From Rhodoferax sp. OV413 (GTDB lineage Bacteria; Pseudomonadota; Gammaproteobacteria; Burkholderiales; Burkholderiaceae_C): a stretch of DNA of 43,013 bases. The DNA is taken from positions 1 to 43,013 of the forward strand of contig CAMAWD010000052.1 in NCBI GenBank assembly GCA_945861785.1, given 5' to 3'. Shown in pieces: positions 1 through 10,806 of the stretch. Within the stretch, counting starts at the first letter, position 1. Every line of letters starts with the position of its first letter. A program made the position numbers and the translations under genes. A model generated the notes under the pieces. That model had not been told where the DNA came from, made no database searches, and saw only the letters and a list, made by a program, of their open reading frames with translations.

Positions 1-1364
1 GCGGCCGAATTGGCCGCCACGACGGTCTGTGTTTCGTCTGCAGTCAGGATAGCGTCGGTGGACGATTCGACAATGCCGCGCAGCCGGGCTTCGCTGGTGT
101 GCAAGGCACGCGCTGCGTGTTTGCTGGCCGTGATGTCGTGCAGCGAAGCCAGCAGCGCCGGCTGGCCACCGTAGCTGATCAAAACGGCCTGGACTTCCGC
201 ATCAACCAGCGTGCCATCGAGCCTGAAGACTTTCTGCTCGACCACAGGTGTCACACCGCCATGGTCGATGGCGTACTGCGCATTCTCCTGGGCGATCCGG
301 CGATAGTCCGGGTGAACGAAGTCGATGCTCGACCGTCCCACCAGGTCACTGGCCGAAGTGGCGCCAAAGAGTTTCACGGTCGCCGGATTGGCATACACCA
401 GTTTGCGGTCCCGGTGCACCGATATCGAATTGGGCGACAGGTCGACAAGGCTGCGAAAGCGTTCCTCGCTTTCCCGGAGCGCCAACTCGCTGGCGTCTCG
501 TGCATCGAGCATGCGGTTGAACTGCCGTGCAACGTTTTCGACCTCGGCCGGTCCGCTCACCGCAGCCCGCACCGCCAGGTCGCCGGCGCCAACGGCGACG
601 GCCGCGACCGACAACGCCGCCACCGACCGGACGATGCCGGAGCCGACGCGCCAGGCCAGTGCCAGCGCCAGCAGCAGCACTCCCACGCTCAGGCCGGTGG
701 CCTGCATGAGTTGGGTGTTGTATTGCGCGAACGCGCCGGCCTGCGAAAAGCCGGCGACCACTTGCCAGCCCAGGCTCGGGATGGTCTGAACCGCGATCAG
801 GCGCTGCACGCCGTCGCGCCCCGTCCCGGAAAAGATTCCATCGCCCCGACCGCTGCCAGGGTCCGGCAAACCCGTGTCCGGCGCTTTGCCGATGAACGCC
901 GCAGTGTCGGCCGAGCGCAGCACAACGACCCGGTCGCGGTCGATGACGGTCACCACCGCGTTGGCCGGCGTCGCCACCAGCAACTGCGCACTCACCCGGG
1001 CCAGGTCGACGGGCAGCGTCAGCAGACCGATCAGCGCGCCTGCGCCATTGCGGATGGGATGGACAAACACGCTGACCCAGCGCCCGGTCTGCCTTCCCAT
1101 GACCGGGCTGGAAACGAAGAACCTGCCGCTGCGCAGCGCCAGTGAAAACCATGGGGCGTTGCCCTCCATCGGGCGTTGTTCCGCGCTCCACCGGTACGCG
1201 CAGACGACCCTCCCCTGCAGGTCGCGCACCGCAAACGTCGTGAGCTCCGGGTTGAGATCCACATACTCGCCCAGGAACGGATCGCACTGGTTCGGGTCAA
1301 GCGCCTTGACCAGGGGGCCCGCGGCCATGGCGACAAGCGCGTCCCTTGAACCATCGGGCATCAT
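1..1364 (-). CDS. Membrane PAS sensor protein (Cache–TM–HAMP–PAS–PAS…), runs off the left edge
   Basis: The frame was read from the reverse complement and stays open from about 1498 to base 1. From the ATG at 1364 it begins MMPDGSRDALVAM and shows a periplasmic Cache-like domain (ALDPNQCDPF near the start, then GRWVSVFVHPIRNGAG). One membrane helix (GVLLLALALAW), a HAMP-like segment and a PAS domain (SEERFRSLVDLSPNSIS) follow, and a second PAS begins at the edge (SEARLRGIVESSTDAIL). The output domain lies outside the window, so kinase or diguanylate cyclase is undecided. The frame is open upstream to the stop of the acyl carrier protein gene, allowing a GTG start at 1498 or an ATG near 1425. 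No choice gives the N-terminal membrane anchor expected for a Cache sensor, so the 5' end may be missing. It sits directly behind the PDH-like operon and may be co-transcribed with it. Confidence 0.75.
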   Translation of the reverse strand, partial: MMPDGSRDALVAMAAGPLVKALDPNQCDPFLGEYVDLNPELTTFAVRDLQGRVVCAYRWSAEQRPMEGNAPWFSLALRSGRFFVSSPVMGRQTGRWVSVFVHPIRNGAGALIGLLTLPVDLARVSAQLLVATPANAVVTVIDRDRVVVLRSADTAAFIGKAPDTGLPDPGSGRGDGIFSGTGRDGVQRLIAVQTIPSLGWQVVAGFSQAGAFAQYNTQLMQATGLSVGVLLLALALAWRVGSGIVRSVAALSVAAVAVGAGDLAVRAAVSGPAEVENVARQFNRMLDARDASELALRESEERFRSLVDLSPNSISVHRDRKLVYANPATVKLFGATSASDLVGRSSIDFVHPDYRRIAQENAQYAIDHGGVTPVVEQKVFRLDGTLVDAEVQAVLISYGGQPALLASLHDITASKHAARALHTSEARLRGIVESSTDAILTADETQTVVAANSA

Positions 1365-1510
1365 GGTGTCACAGTGCTTTGGTACCGGCTCCGGAGTTGA
1401 ATGGGGTGCAACCCCCTGGACCCGCATTGCAACAGGCGCTGTGGTGGCCGAAGTATGCACCCATGCCCGGGCCGCACGCCAAGGCATTCGGCATTCACAG
1501 GGCGGCAGCG

Positions 1511-1759
1511 TCAGGGAGGTAGCTTGCCTCCGAGGTACGAAACCATGGTATTGAGCGTCGTCAGCCCGGCGTAGTCGGCCTCGGGAATATCGATGCGGAA
1601 ACGCTGGTGCAACCCAACGATCACGTTGAGCCAGTCCATCGAGTCCAGGTCCACCTGCTCGCGCAGCAACCGGTCGGGCGCTATGTCGCCCTCCTCGACT
1701 TCAGGCGCAATGGCGCGGATGGTGGCGAGCACGCCGGCGCGGATTTCCCGTTCGTTCAT
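1511..1759 (-). CDS. Acyl carrier protein
   Basis: An 82-residue acidic protein starting MNEREIRAGVLATI. It carries the phosphopantetheine attachment motif LDSMDWLN, whose serine would carry the prosthetic group, followed by the helix-rich end usual in acyl carrier proteins (typically 75–90 residues). The ATG at 1759 is preceded by GGAGACAGCG, a good ribosome site; the longer frame upstream is the shadow of the E2 gene. It lies about 10 bases after the E2 stop, as the fifth gene of an operon with an acyl-CoA synthetase and E1/E2 subunits. This suggests a dedicated carrier for acyl groups made or activated by the operon. That role is inferred; this is probably not the housekeeping fatty-acid ACP, because no fab genes adjoin it. 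Confidence 0.85.
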   Translation of the reverse strand: MNEREIRAGVLATIRAIAPEVEEGDIAPDRLLREQVDLDSMDWLNVIVGLHQRFRIDIPEADYAGLTTLNTMVSYLGGKLPP

Positions 1760-1769
1760 CGCTGTCTCC

Positions 1770-2933
1770 TCACAAACTCTCGGGCTGCTGCAACAACGCG
1801 CGCAGGCGCGCCAGGAACAAGGCGCCGCGGTGGCCATCGCTGACGCGGTGATCGGCGCTCAGGCTGACGGTCAACACCGACATGTTGGCCAGCCGGCCGT
1901 CCTCGACCCAGGCCCGCTCGGCGATGCGGCCAAACCCCACCAGCGCCACTTGGGGCGGATAAATCACCCCGAACACCTGCTCCACGCCCTGGTCGCCCAG
2001 GTTGGTCACGGTGATCGTCGGATCCGACATCTCCGAGCTGCGCAGGCTCCCGGCGCGGCAGCGCTTGACGAGGTCGGCCAGGCCCGCCATCAGGTCGGTC
2101 AGGTCGGTGCTGCCGACATCGTGCAGGGCCGGCGCCACCAGGCCGCCCTGGCGCAGCGAGATCGCCACGCCGATGTGCGCCGCTTCGGCCGGCCGGAAGA
2201 CCCCATCGACCAGCAGCCCGTTCATCTCCGGGTAGTCGCGCACCGCCAGCCCCACAGCCTTGAGCAGCAACACCGCGGGCAACAGCCGCTCGGTCACCGG
2301 GCGCTGCACGTTGGCCTGCCGCAGCCAGTCCAGCGCATTGCGCATCGGCACGGTTTCGCTCAGGTAATAGTGCGGGATCTCGCGTTTGGAGCGCGCCATC
2401 GCAGCGGCGATCGCGCGGCGCATTTCGGCCGCGCGGGCCGCCGCGGCAGCCGCTGCCGTGGGCGCGGCGGCGACTTGCTGCGGCCCTGCCGGGGAGCCTG
2501 CCCGCAACCGGACCGCGCCTTCGACGTCTGCGCGCGTCACCGCCCCGTCGGCTCCGGTGCCCGTCAACCCGGCCAGGTCCACACCGAGCTGGCGCGCCAA
2601 TTGGCGCGCCGACGGAGACACACGCTGGCGCGTCAGCGTCGCGGCGGCACCTGCCGCCGGGACCACCGGCGGCGCCTCGTCCTGCGGCGGTGCCTCGCCG
2701 GGCGCGAGCAGCAACGCCATGACCGTCCCCACGGGAATCGTCTGCCCGACGCCGGTGAGCAACTGGTGCACGATGCCGTTGTGCCAGACCTCCACATCCA
2801 CCGCCGCCTTGCTGGTGTCGACGACCGCTACCACATCGCCCTTCTTCACTGCCTGGCCGGGCGCCACGTGCCATTGCAGCAGTTTGCCCTCGTCCATGTC
2901 GGAGCCCAGCGAGGGCAGCTTGAATTCGATCAT
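1770..2933 (-). CDS. Dihydrolipoamide acyltransferase (E2) of a 2-oxoacid dehydrogenase complex
   Basis: A 387-residue E2 component, which moves the acyl group from E1 via lipoyl-lysine to CoA. Residues 1–75 form a lipoyl domain with the attachment site DTSKAA (Lys42). A Pro/Ala linker leads to a peripheral-subunit-binding domain at about 104–141 ([14 protein letters not shown]). After an Ala-rich linker the catalytic domain runs from about 168 to the end, with the acetyltransferase motif DHRVSDG at 361–367 (His362). The ATG at 2933 overlaps the E1 beta stop by ATGA, so translation is coupled. A single lipoyl domain and this length resemble pyruvate or acetoin dehydrogenase E2. The substrate is inferred as pyruvate from E1 similarity. 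Confidence 0.92.
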   Translation of the reverse strand: MIEFKLPSLGSDMDEGKLLQWHVAPGQAVKKGDVVAVVDTSKAAVDVEVWHNGIVHQLLTGVGQTIPVGTVMALLLAPGEAPPQDEAPPVVPAAGAAATLTRQRVSPSARQLARQLGVDLAGLTGTGADGAVTRADVEGAVRLRAGSPAGPQQVAAAPTAAAAAAARAAEMRRAIAAAMARSKREIPHYYLSETVPMRNALDWLRQANVQRPVTERLLPAVLLLKAVGLAVRDYPEMNGLLVDGVFRPAEAAHIGVAISLRQGGLVAPALHDVGSTDLTDLMAGLADLVKRCRAGSLRSSEMSDPTITVTNLGDQGVEQVFGVIYPPQVALVGFGRIAERAWVEDGRLANMSVLTVSLSADHRVSDGHRGALFLARLRALLQQPESL

Positions 2934-3916
2934 GCGGCGCCTGCGACCAACTGGCGCGCCGCCGCGACGATCTTCGGCGGCATCGGCAGCGCGGCGTCCT
3001 CCAGGTGACGGGCGTACGGCATGGGAACCTCTTCGCTGCACACGCGCGCAGGCGGCGCGTCCAGGTCGTAGAAGGCCTGTTCGCTGATACCGGCCAGGAT
3101 CTCGGCCGCCAGGCTGCAAGTGCGCCAGCCCTCGTCGACCACCAGCACCCGGTGGGTCTTGCGCACCGAGGCCAGCACCGTGGCCATGTCGAGCGGACGC
3201 AATACGCGCAGGTCGATCACCTCGGCGTCGATGCCCTCGCCCGCCAGCGTCTGCGCCGCCGCAAGCACCCGCGGCAGGCTGCCGCCGTAGGTCACGATCG
3301 ATGCGGCGGTGCCGGCGCGCCGCACCACCGCACGGTCGATGTCCACCACCGGCGCCGGATCGACGAGTTCCTCCTCCAGGTTGTAGAGCTGCGCGTGTTC
3401 GAACATCAGCACCGGGTCGGGGTCCTGCAGCGCCGGCCACAACATGCCGCGGGCGTCGGCCACGGTGGCGGGTGCCAGCACCCGGATACCCGGGATGTGC
3501 GCGTACCAGACCTCCAGGCTGTGCGAATGCTGCGCCGCCAGTTGGCGCCCAGCCCCCGTCGCCATGCGGATCACCACTGGCACCGAGAACTGCCCCCCCG
3601 ACATGTGGCGCAACGCGGCCGCCGTGTTGACGATCTGGTCCAGCGCCAGCAGGCTGAAGTTGACCGTCATCACCTCGACGATCGGGCGCATCCCGCCCAG
3701 GGCGGCGCCGATGCCCGCGCCCACAAAGCCCAATTCCGACAAGGGCGCGTCGCGCACGCGGGCTTCGCCGAACTCGGCCAACAGCCCCTTGGTGACGGCA
3801 TAGGTGCCGCCATACCTCCCCACATCCTCGCCCATGACGAAGACGCGCGGGTCACGCTGCAGCGCCTCCTGGTGTGCGGCGCGCAGGGCGTCGCGGTAGC
3901 TGGTGTTGGTTTTCAT
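2930..3916 (-). CDS. 2-oxoacid (pyruvate-type) dehydrogenase E1 beta subunit
   Basis: A 328-residue transketolase-like E1 beta subunit that forms the thiamine-diphosphate site with E1 alpha. Family signatures are VFVMGEDVG near 26–33, [19 protein letters not shown] at 55–73 with the conserved Glu61, [18 protein letters not shown] at about 78–95, and AAQHSHSLE near 127–135. The C-terminal transketolase domain contains [10 protein letters not shown]. The ATG at 3916 overlaps the stop of the E1 alpha gene by ATGA, and its own stop overlaps the E2 start the same way. Length matches PdhB/AcoB proteins. E1 alpha and beta are most like pyruvate dehydrogenase E1, but acetoin dehydrogenase cannot be excluded by reading alone. 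Confidence 0.92.
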   Translation of the reverse strand: MKTNTSYRDALRAAHQEALQRDPRVFVMGEDVGRYGGTYAVTKGLLAEFGEARVRDAPLSELGFVGAGIGAALGGMRPIVEVMTVNFSLLALDQIVNTAAALRHMSGGQFSVPVVIRMATGAGRQLAAQHSHSLEVWYAHIPGIRVLAPATVADARGMLWPALQDPDPVLMFEHAQLYNLEEELVDPAPVVDIDRAVVRRAGTAASIVTYGGSLPRVLAAAQTLAGEGIDAEVIDLRVLRPLDMATVLASVRKTHRVLVVDEGWRTCSLAAEILAGISEQAFYDLDAPPARVCSEEVPMPYARHLEDAALPMPPKIVAAARQLVAGAA

Positions 3917-4931
3917 TGGCGATCCTCCGGCCCGGGCGGCGTCGTCACATCGGTCAGCAAGCGCTCCACTGGCTCCCAGGTTCCGGCCTCGGCGAAAGCC
4001 ACGGCTGCGTCGACCTCCTGCGCTGCCGCACGTTCGATCTGCGCGAAGTCCGCCTCCGTCATCATCTGCGCCGCCTTGAGCCGGTCGGTGAAGCCGTGGA
4101 TGGGTCCATGCTTTTTCCAGCGTTCGACCTCTTCCTTGTCGCGGTACAACTCGGCGTCGAACATGGAGTGCGCGCGGAAGCGGTAGGTGTGGATCTCCAG
4201 GAAGAAGGGCGACTGCTGTTCGCGCACGAAGGCGATCGCCTGGCGCGCCGCGTCGTGCACCGAGAGCACGTTCATGCCGTTGATGTGCCCGGTGGGCATG
4301 CCGTAACTGGCCGCCTTCTTCGTGAGGTCTATCTGCGATTCGCTGCGCGAGAGCGCGGTGCCCATGGCGTAGAGGTTGTTCTCGCAGATGAACAACACCG
4401 GCAGCTTCCACAACGCCGCCAGGTTCATCGATTCGTGGAAAGCCCCCTCGGCGATGGCGCCTTCGCCGAAAAAACACACGGTGACGCAGCCGGGCCGCGG
4501 TGCGAGCTTGTCGGCCAGCGCCAGGCCCACGGCCAGCGGCAGGCCACCACCGACGATGCCGTTGCCGCCGTAGAAACGCGTGCCCCGGTCGAACAGGTGC
4601 ATCGAGCCACCACGCCCCCCCGAACAGCCCTCCTGCTTGCCATACATCTCGGCCATGATCGACTGCATCGACACGCCGCGCAGCAAGGCGTGGGCATGCT
4701 CGCGGTAGGTGGCCAGCACGTTGTCTGCGGGCAGCAGGTTGGGCAACACGCCGGCGGCCACCGCCTCCTCGCCGATGTACAGGTGCAGGAAGCCGCGGAT
4801 CTTGCCCTCGCCATAGAGCTGAGCGCAGCGCTCTTCCATCAGGCGGATGCGCAGCATGTCGCGCACGCGCTCCAGGCAGAAGTCGCGCGGGTAGGCGGTG
4901 ACGTCCACGCCTGTGGGGTTGTCGATGGTCG

Positions 4932-4935
<4 letters not shown>
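3913..4935 (-). CDS. 2-oxoacid (pyruvate-type) dehydrogenase E1 alpha subunit
   Basis: A 340-residue E1 alpha subunit. It has the sequences [15 protein letters not shown] (49–63), [11 protein letters not shown] (78–87), [11 protein letters not shown] (107–116) and the TPP-binding stretch [15 protein letters not shown]…CENN (157–187). The first motif residue pair is GEG rather than the usual GDG, a conservative change at a magnesium-binding position. YRFRAHSM in the C-terminal half matches the conserved active-site loop of PDH E1 alpha. Start and stop both overlap their neighbours by ATGA (synthetase upstream, E1 beta downstream), giving strict operon coupling. No dihydrolipoamide dehydrogenase gene is in the window, so E3 must come from elsewhere. 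Confidence 0.92.
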
Positions 4936-6734
<1,799 letters not shown>

Positions 6735-6900
6735 GGCAATCCTTTGGGTCCGGTCGGACAGTGACGCACTATGGTTCCCACCGCCGGCTGATTTGCAATG
6801 ACCCAACGCAATCCAACCCGTGTCGTTGGCACCGTGCCCGGCATCCAGGCCAGGCGATGGATGGTCGACCGGCATCGCGCCAACCACGCGCCGGCCACCC

Positions 6901-6920
6901 TGAAAAAGGCGCTTCGCCTT
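6901..6920 (-). terminator. Intrinsic terminator overlapping the stop codon of the Crp/Fnr gene
   Basis: Read on the minus strand, AAGGCG-AAG-CGCCTT forms a perfect 6-bp stem with a 3-base loop. It begins within the TAA stop codon and runs into a T tract (CGCCTTTTTC). It should separate the regulator transcript from the synthetase operon downstream. Confidence 0.7.
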
Positions 6921-7761
6921 ATGCCGTCAGCATCGCCCCGGCGTCCGGCCTGGAAGCCGTGCGCATCGCGGACTTGCGCCCGGCGTCATCGATCGAGCGC
7001 CGGGTGCCGCAAGAAAAGACCTTCAAGCCCCGCATGTCGACAACCTCGACCTCGCGGTTTTCGACTGACAGCAGGCCCATGCCCACCAGGGCACCAAAGG
7101 AACGGCTGACGGTTTCGTGCGCCACGCCGAGGTAGCTGGCGATGTCGCGCCGGCCCATGCGCAGGTGAAACCGACGCGGCGATTGCCCGCTGGCGGCCAT
7201 GCGCTCCGAAAGGTGCATCAGGAAACGCGCCAGCCGGACTTCGGCCGCCACCGCCGCCATCACATCTGCAAGTTCCCCACGCCGCGCCAGCGCTGCACTG
7301 ACCGCGCGCAACACCAGACGGTCGAGCAAGGGAATACGCTGACCGAGTTCGAAATAGTCACGCAGCAGCACCACATACACGCTGGAGTCCTCGAGTGCCA
7401 GCGCTTCGTTCGGATAGTGCCCCATGCAGATCGCATCGAAACCCAGCACCTCGCTGCGGCCGGCAAAACCCAGAACCTGCTCATACCCGTCTTCTGCCGT
7501 GCTGAAGGTCTTGAATGTGCCGGCACGCACAAAATAGATGGCATCGGCCCGCATGCCGGAATGGAACAGCGTGTCACCCTCGCGCAAGCGGCGAATCGGA
7601 ATCGGCATGTCATCGACAACCCGGACAGCACCGCTTTCGGCGCCCAACAGGTTCAGGAGATCGGTCACGCCACCCGCAGCGCAGTGCGGCGCGCCGCCAA
7701 TGCGGTTTCCTCCATCAAGGGTTGAAGGCGCCGCAGCCCGCAGGTCAGTAGCAATAGCCAT
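6919..7761 (-). CDS. Crp/Fnr-family transcriptional regulator
   Basis: A 280-residue regulator with an N-terminal cyclic-nucleotide-binding-type beta barrel (about 50–140; [20 protein letters not shown]), a long dimer helix and a winged helix-turn-helix at about 204–232. The recognition helix reads HETVSRSF. Its E-x-x-S-R pattern is that of Fnr, so a TTGAT-type target is expected. However, only three cysteines occur (27, 112, 251) and they are not in Fnr's 4Fe-4S arrangement, so direct oxygen sensing by that cluster is unlikely. The ATG at 7761 follows CTGGAG. It lies upstream of the synthetase/PDH operon on the same strand and divergent from a two-component set, and could control either; no clear Fnr box was found. 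Confidence 0.9.
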   Translation of the reverse strand: MAIATDLRAAAPSTLDGGNRIGGAPHCAAGGVTDLLNLLGAESGAVRVVDDMPIPIRRLREGDTLFHSGMRADAIYFVRAGTFKTFSTAEDGYEQVLGFAGRSEVLGFDAICMGHYPNEALALEDSSVYVVLLRDYFELGQRIPLLDRLVLRAVSAALARRGELADVMAAVAAEVRLARFLMHLSERMAASGQSPRRFHLRMGRRDIASYLGVAHETVSRSFGALVGMGLLSVENREVEVVDMRGLKVFSCGTRRSIDDAGRKSAMRTASRPDAGAMLTA

Positions 7762-7862
7762 GGTTCGACTCCAGAAAAATGGTTGTAGATGGAAGGGAAA
7801 AAAGCAAAATCTCGTTGGACATACTGTGCCCGCCAGACCTTGGCCTGGCTATCGGCCACGAA

Positions 7863-7879
7863 GCCGACTTTTCGTCGGC
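7863..7879. repeat. Inverted repeat in the regulator–kinase intergenic region
   Basis: GCCGAC-TTTTC-GTCGGC is a perfect 6-bp inverted repeat in the 217-base gap between the divergent Crp/Fnr gene and the first histidine kinase. TCGGCCA also occurs just before it, at about 7854, and again across its right arm. It may be an operator or a leader hairpin. No convincing sigma-70 promoter was recognised in this gap. Confidence 0.4.
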
Positions 7880-7978
7880 CATCTCCGAACCGGCTCAGCG
7901 CATTCCGTAGAGTGATTCAGACTATTCCTAACGTCCCGGATGCCGCCACCCTGGAGCGCAGACTTATCATGGGTGGCA

Positions 7979-9565
7979 ATGCGTGACACACACACCGACA
8001 GGCACACCAGTTCCCAAGACGGAATAGCGTCTGTGGCGGGGGCTTTGCCGGCGGTTGGGCTGGTCCCGCTGCGCGAGCAGTTCGGGGCGGTCAGCGACGC
8101 CATCATCCGTGCCAGCCAGCAGGCCGTCTTCATGGTCGACGACGCGCAGCGCATCGTGATGAGCAACCCGGCGGCCCAACGCATGTTCGGTTACGCGGGT
8201 GCGGAAATCCAGGGCAGCCACCTGTCGCGGCTGGTTCCGCCGCAACAGCGCCAGGCGCACATCGAGCATGTGCGTTCCTTCGCACACGCGGGCACGATCG
8301 AACGTACGATGGCTGAACGCAGCGCGGTGACCGGACTGCGGGCCAACGGCCAGGAGTTCCCGGCGGCAATCACGATCTGCCAGGTCGACGTCGCCAGCGA
8401 AAGCGGTCCGCGCCGGTATTTCGCGGCCCTGGTGTGCGACCTCACCGAGAGCGCCGGCCTGCGCACTGAAATCGACAACATGGGCCTGCGCCTGCGCGCC
8501 ATCTTTGATCTCTCGCCGGTGGCGATCTGGATCACCGACGTCGACCGCATCACCTTCGCAAACCACGCCTGCGCCAGGTTGTTCGGAGCCGTCAGCATCG
8601 AAGAACTCATTGGCCACTCGGTCTACGACCTGCTTCGGCCGGAGTCGCACGCCAGCATGCGCGAGGCGGTGGCCCGGGCGCTGGGCGGCGACCACCCGAT
8701 CCCGGTGGTACAGGAGTCCATCCTGCAGGCCGATGGCAGCGTGCGCAGCATCGAAATGGTGGTAGCCGCCCTGCCCGACCAAGGCACGACGGCGCTGCAG
8801 ATGGTCATCATGGACATCACACGAAAATCCGACGAGCACCGCGCGCTGGAACTCTCACGCCACCAGTTGCAGCAGCTTTCAGCTGGCATGGTGACCGCCC
8901 GCGAGGAGGAGCGTCGGCGCATCGCGCGGGAACTGCACGACGAGTTGGGGCAGCAGCTGACCCTCCTGAAGATGGAGATTGCAGGCGTGTCGGCCGCAAG
9001 CACAGGCGAGCGCATCGAAGAATGCAAGGCCGGGATGCTCCAGATGGTCGACGAAACCATCCGGTCGGTGCGTCGCCTCGCTACCGACCTGCGGCCCCTG
9101 ATGCTCGACGATCTGGGGCTGTGTGCCGCAATCGAATGGCTGGCCGACAGCTGGGCCCGGCGCGTGGCCATCTCGGTGCAGCTGCAACTGGACTCTGACG
9201 AGCCGCAGATCGGTCAGCCGGCCGCCATCGCGCTGTACCGCATGGTGCAGGAGGCCCTGACCAACGTGGCCCGCCACGCCCGCGCCACCAAGGTCAGGAT
9301 CCGGCTCCGACGCGACGGCGCGCAACTGCTGCTGGAGGTGCGGGACAACGGCGTCGGTTTTGACGAGCGATCGGTGTACAACACGGGCTCCCACGGCCTG
9401 ATGGGCATTCGCGAACGCGCCTACATGCTGGGCGGCTCGCTCGAGATCGGCAATACGACCGAGGGCGGCGGGCGCATCGTGGTGCGGCTGCCGCTGGAAC
9501 AAGAAGGCGATGACCCGGGGGACGCCGCTCCTGCCGCACCGCGCACCGCGCCGGGCAAGCATTGA
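7979..9565 (+). CDS. Cytoplasmic PAS–PAS sensor histidine kinase (NarX/HisKA_3 type)
   Basis: From the ATG at 7979, preceded by GGGTGG, the protein has 528 residues; an in-frame ATG at 7940 lacks a ribosome site. There is no membrane helix. PAS 1 spans about 35–155 and PAS 2 about 170–285 (LRAIFDLSPVAIWITD). The HisKA_3 dimerisation domain has the phospho-acceptor in REEERRRIARELHDELGQQL (His320). The ATPase domain is intact, with N-box ALTNVARHA (Asn429), G1 box DNGVGF (456–461) and G2 box GLMGIRERA (473–481). It should phosphorylate the NarL-type regulator encoded two genes downstream. The PAS domains may bind haem, flavin or another ligand; none can be assigned. Its stop overlaps the next kinase start (TGATG). 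Confidence 0.93.
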   Translation: MRDTHTDRHTSSQDGIASVAGALPAVGLVPLREQFGAVSDAIIRASQQAVFMVDDAQRIVMSNPAAQRMFGYAGAEIQGSHLSRLVPPQQRQAHIEHVRSFAHAGTIERTMAERSAVTGLRANGQEFPAAITICQVDVASESGPRRYFAALVCDLTESAGLRTEIDNMGLRLRAIFDLSPVAIWITDVDRITFANHACARLFGAVSIEELIGHSVYDLLRPESHASMREAVARALGGDHPIPVVQESILQADGSVRSIEMVVAALPDQGTTALQMVIMDITRKSDEHRALELSRHQLQQLSAGMVTAREEERRRIARELHDELGQQLTLLKMEIAGVSAASTGERIEECKAGMLQMVDETIRSVRRLATDLRPLMLDDLGLCAAIEWLADSWARRVAISVQLQLDSDEPQIGQPAAIALYRMVQEALTNVARHARATKVRIRLRRDGAQLLLEVRDNGVGFDERSVYNTGSHGLMGIRERAYMLGGSLEIGNTTEGGGRIVVRLPLEQEGDDPGDAAPAAPRTAPGKH

Positions 9566-10806
9566 TGACCCCCGATACACGACCAGCACGCAAGCGCGCT
9601 CCAGGCGTGGTCGGCGCGCACTGGTCCGCCCCGGCGCAAGGTCAACACGCCAAGCCACTCTCCAATGCGGCGCTGGTGCACGAGTTGCAAGTCCACCAGG
9701 TCGAACTGGAGATGCAGAACGAGGAGTTGCGCCAGACCCAGATGGACCTGGCCGCGGCACGTGACCGTTTTGTCGACCTCTACGACCTGGCGCCTGTCGG
9801 TTACCTCACGCTCGACTCCGACGGGTCCGTGACCGGGGCCAACCTGACCGCTGCGGCAATGCTCGCCACCGACCGCAAGACCTTGCTGGGCAAGACTTTT
9901 TCGCACCATGTCGCGCCGGCGGACGCCGACCTCTGGCACCACCACCTGGCGCAGGCCCTGGCGGCCGATGCCACGCAGCGCATCGAGCTGCGCCTGCGGC
10001 GGCGGTCGGGCGAGCCTTTGCACGCCCTGCTCGACTGTCTGCCGATCCGGGCCGGGGAGCAGCCGACGACACTGCGGGTCACCCTCTCAGACAACACCCA
10101 ACGCAAGCAGGCCGAATTGGAACGCCGGATCGCAGACAACGCACTGGATGCGAGCGAAGCCGAGCGGCGCCACGTGGCACGCGAACTGCATGAAGAGTTG
10201 GGGCAACGCCTGAGCGCCCTGAAGATGGAACTCGCCAGCCTGGCCGGCGCAAACGACGCCACCGACCAGCAGACCCGTATCGCCTCCATGCTCGAGACAC
10301 TGGACGATACCGTGGCCATGGTGCGGCGCATCTCCACCGGGCTGCGGCCCCTGATGCTGGACGACCTCGGCCTCAACGCCGCCATCGACTGGCTGGCGCG
10401 CGACACCGCGCAACGTCATGGCCTGCAGGTGAGCCTGCATCTGGCCGAGCCCTCGCCCGCGCTGGACGAGCGCACCGCCCTGGCGATGTACCGCATGGTT
10501 CAGCAGATGCTGGTGCACATGGTGCGCAGTGCGCATGCCACAGGTTTCGCCGTTAACCTGCAACAGAAGTCCGGTGACCTGGTGCTGACAGTCCAGGGCG
10601 AGGCCCCCTTGAAGGGGTATACACGGGCACAGCAGACCCATGCCGACAGCGACGGCGCGCGGGCCCTGCGCGATGAGGCGCATCGCCTGGGCGGGCAACT
10701 GGAGCTCGCCGACCTTCCCGGCCGGGGCAGCCGCATCACCGTGCGCCTGCCCCTTGCCATATTGACCCGCGCCGGCAACACGACCCCATCGGGGGATCCC
10801 CTGTGA
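9565..10806 (+). CDS. Second PAS histidine kinase homologue with a degenerate ATP-binding domain
   Basis: A 413-residue protein starting at ATG 9565, overlapping the upstream stop. A coiled-coil-like N-terminus (HELQVHQVELEMQNEEL) precedes one PAS domain (about 64–180). The HisKA_3 segment with RRHVARELHEELGQRL keeps the phospho-acceptor His209, and the following LRPLMLDDLGL matches the first kinase. The ATPase domain has lost its motifs. The N-box asparagine is replaced (MVQQMLVHMV, His318), G1 reads QGEAPLKG instead of DNGVGF, and G2 reads GARALRDEA instead of GLMGIRERA. It probably cannot bind or hydrolyse ATP. It may act as a phospho-accepting or regulatory partner of the first kinase (inference). 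Its stop overlaps the response-regulator start (GTGA). Confidence 0.88.
   Translation: MTPDTRPARKRAPGVVGAHWSAPAQGQHAKPLSNAALVHELQVHQVELEMQNEELRQTQMDLAAARDRFVDLYDLAPVGYLTLDSDGSVTGANLTAAAMLATDRKTLLGKTFSHHVAPADADLWHHHLAQALAADATQRIELRLRRRSGEPLHALLDCLPIRAGEQPTTLRVTLSDNTQRKQAELERRIADNALDASEAERRHVARELHEELGQRLSALKMELASLAGANDATDQQTRIASMLETLDDTVAMVRRISTGLRPLMLDDLGLNAAIDWLARDTAQRHGLQVSLHLAEPSPALDERTALAMYRMVQQMLVHMVRSAHATGFAVNLQQKSGDLVLTVQGEAPLKGYTRAQQTHADSDGARALRDEAHRLGGQLELADLPGRGSRITVRLPLAILTRAGNTTPSGDPL

Noticed and set aside
6735..6900. A possible Fnr box (TTGCAAATCAG on the minus strand) upstream of the acyl-CoA synthetase
   Set aside because: Aligned to TTGAT-N4-ATCAA only the right half fits; the left half matches two of five positions.
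7940..7978. Upstream ATG for the first histidine kinase
   Set aside because: No ribosome site precedes it, whereas the ATG at 7979 has GGGTGG at a good distance; the choice remains uncertain.
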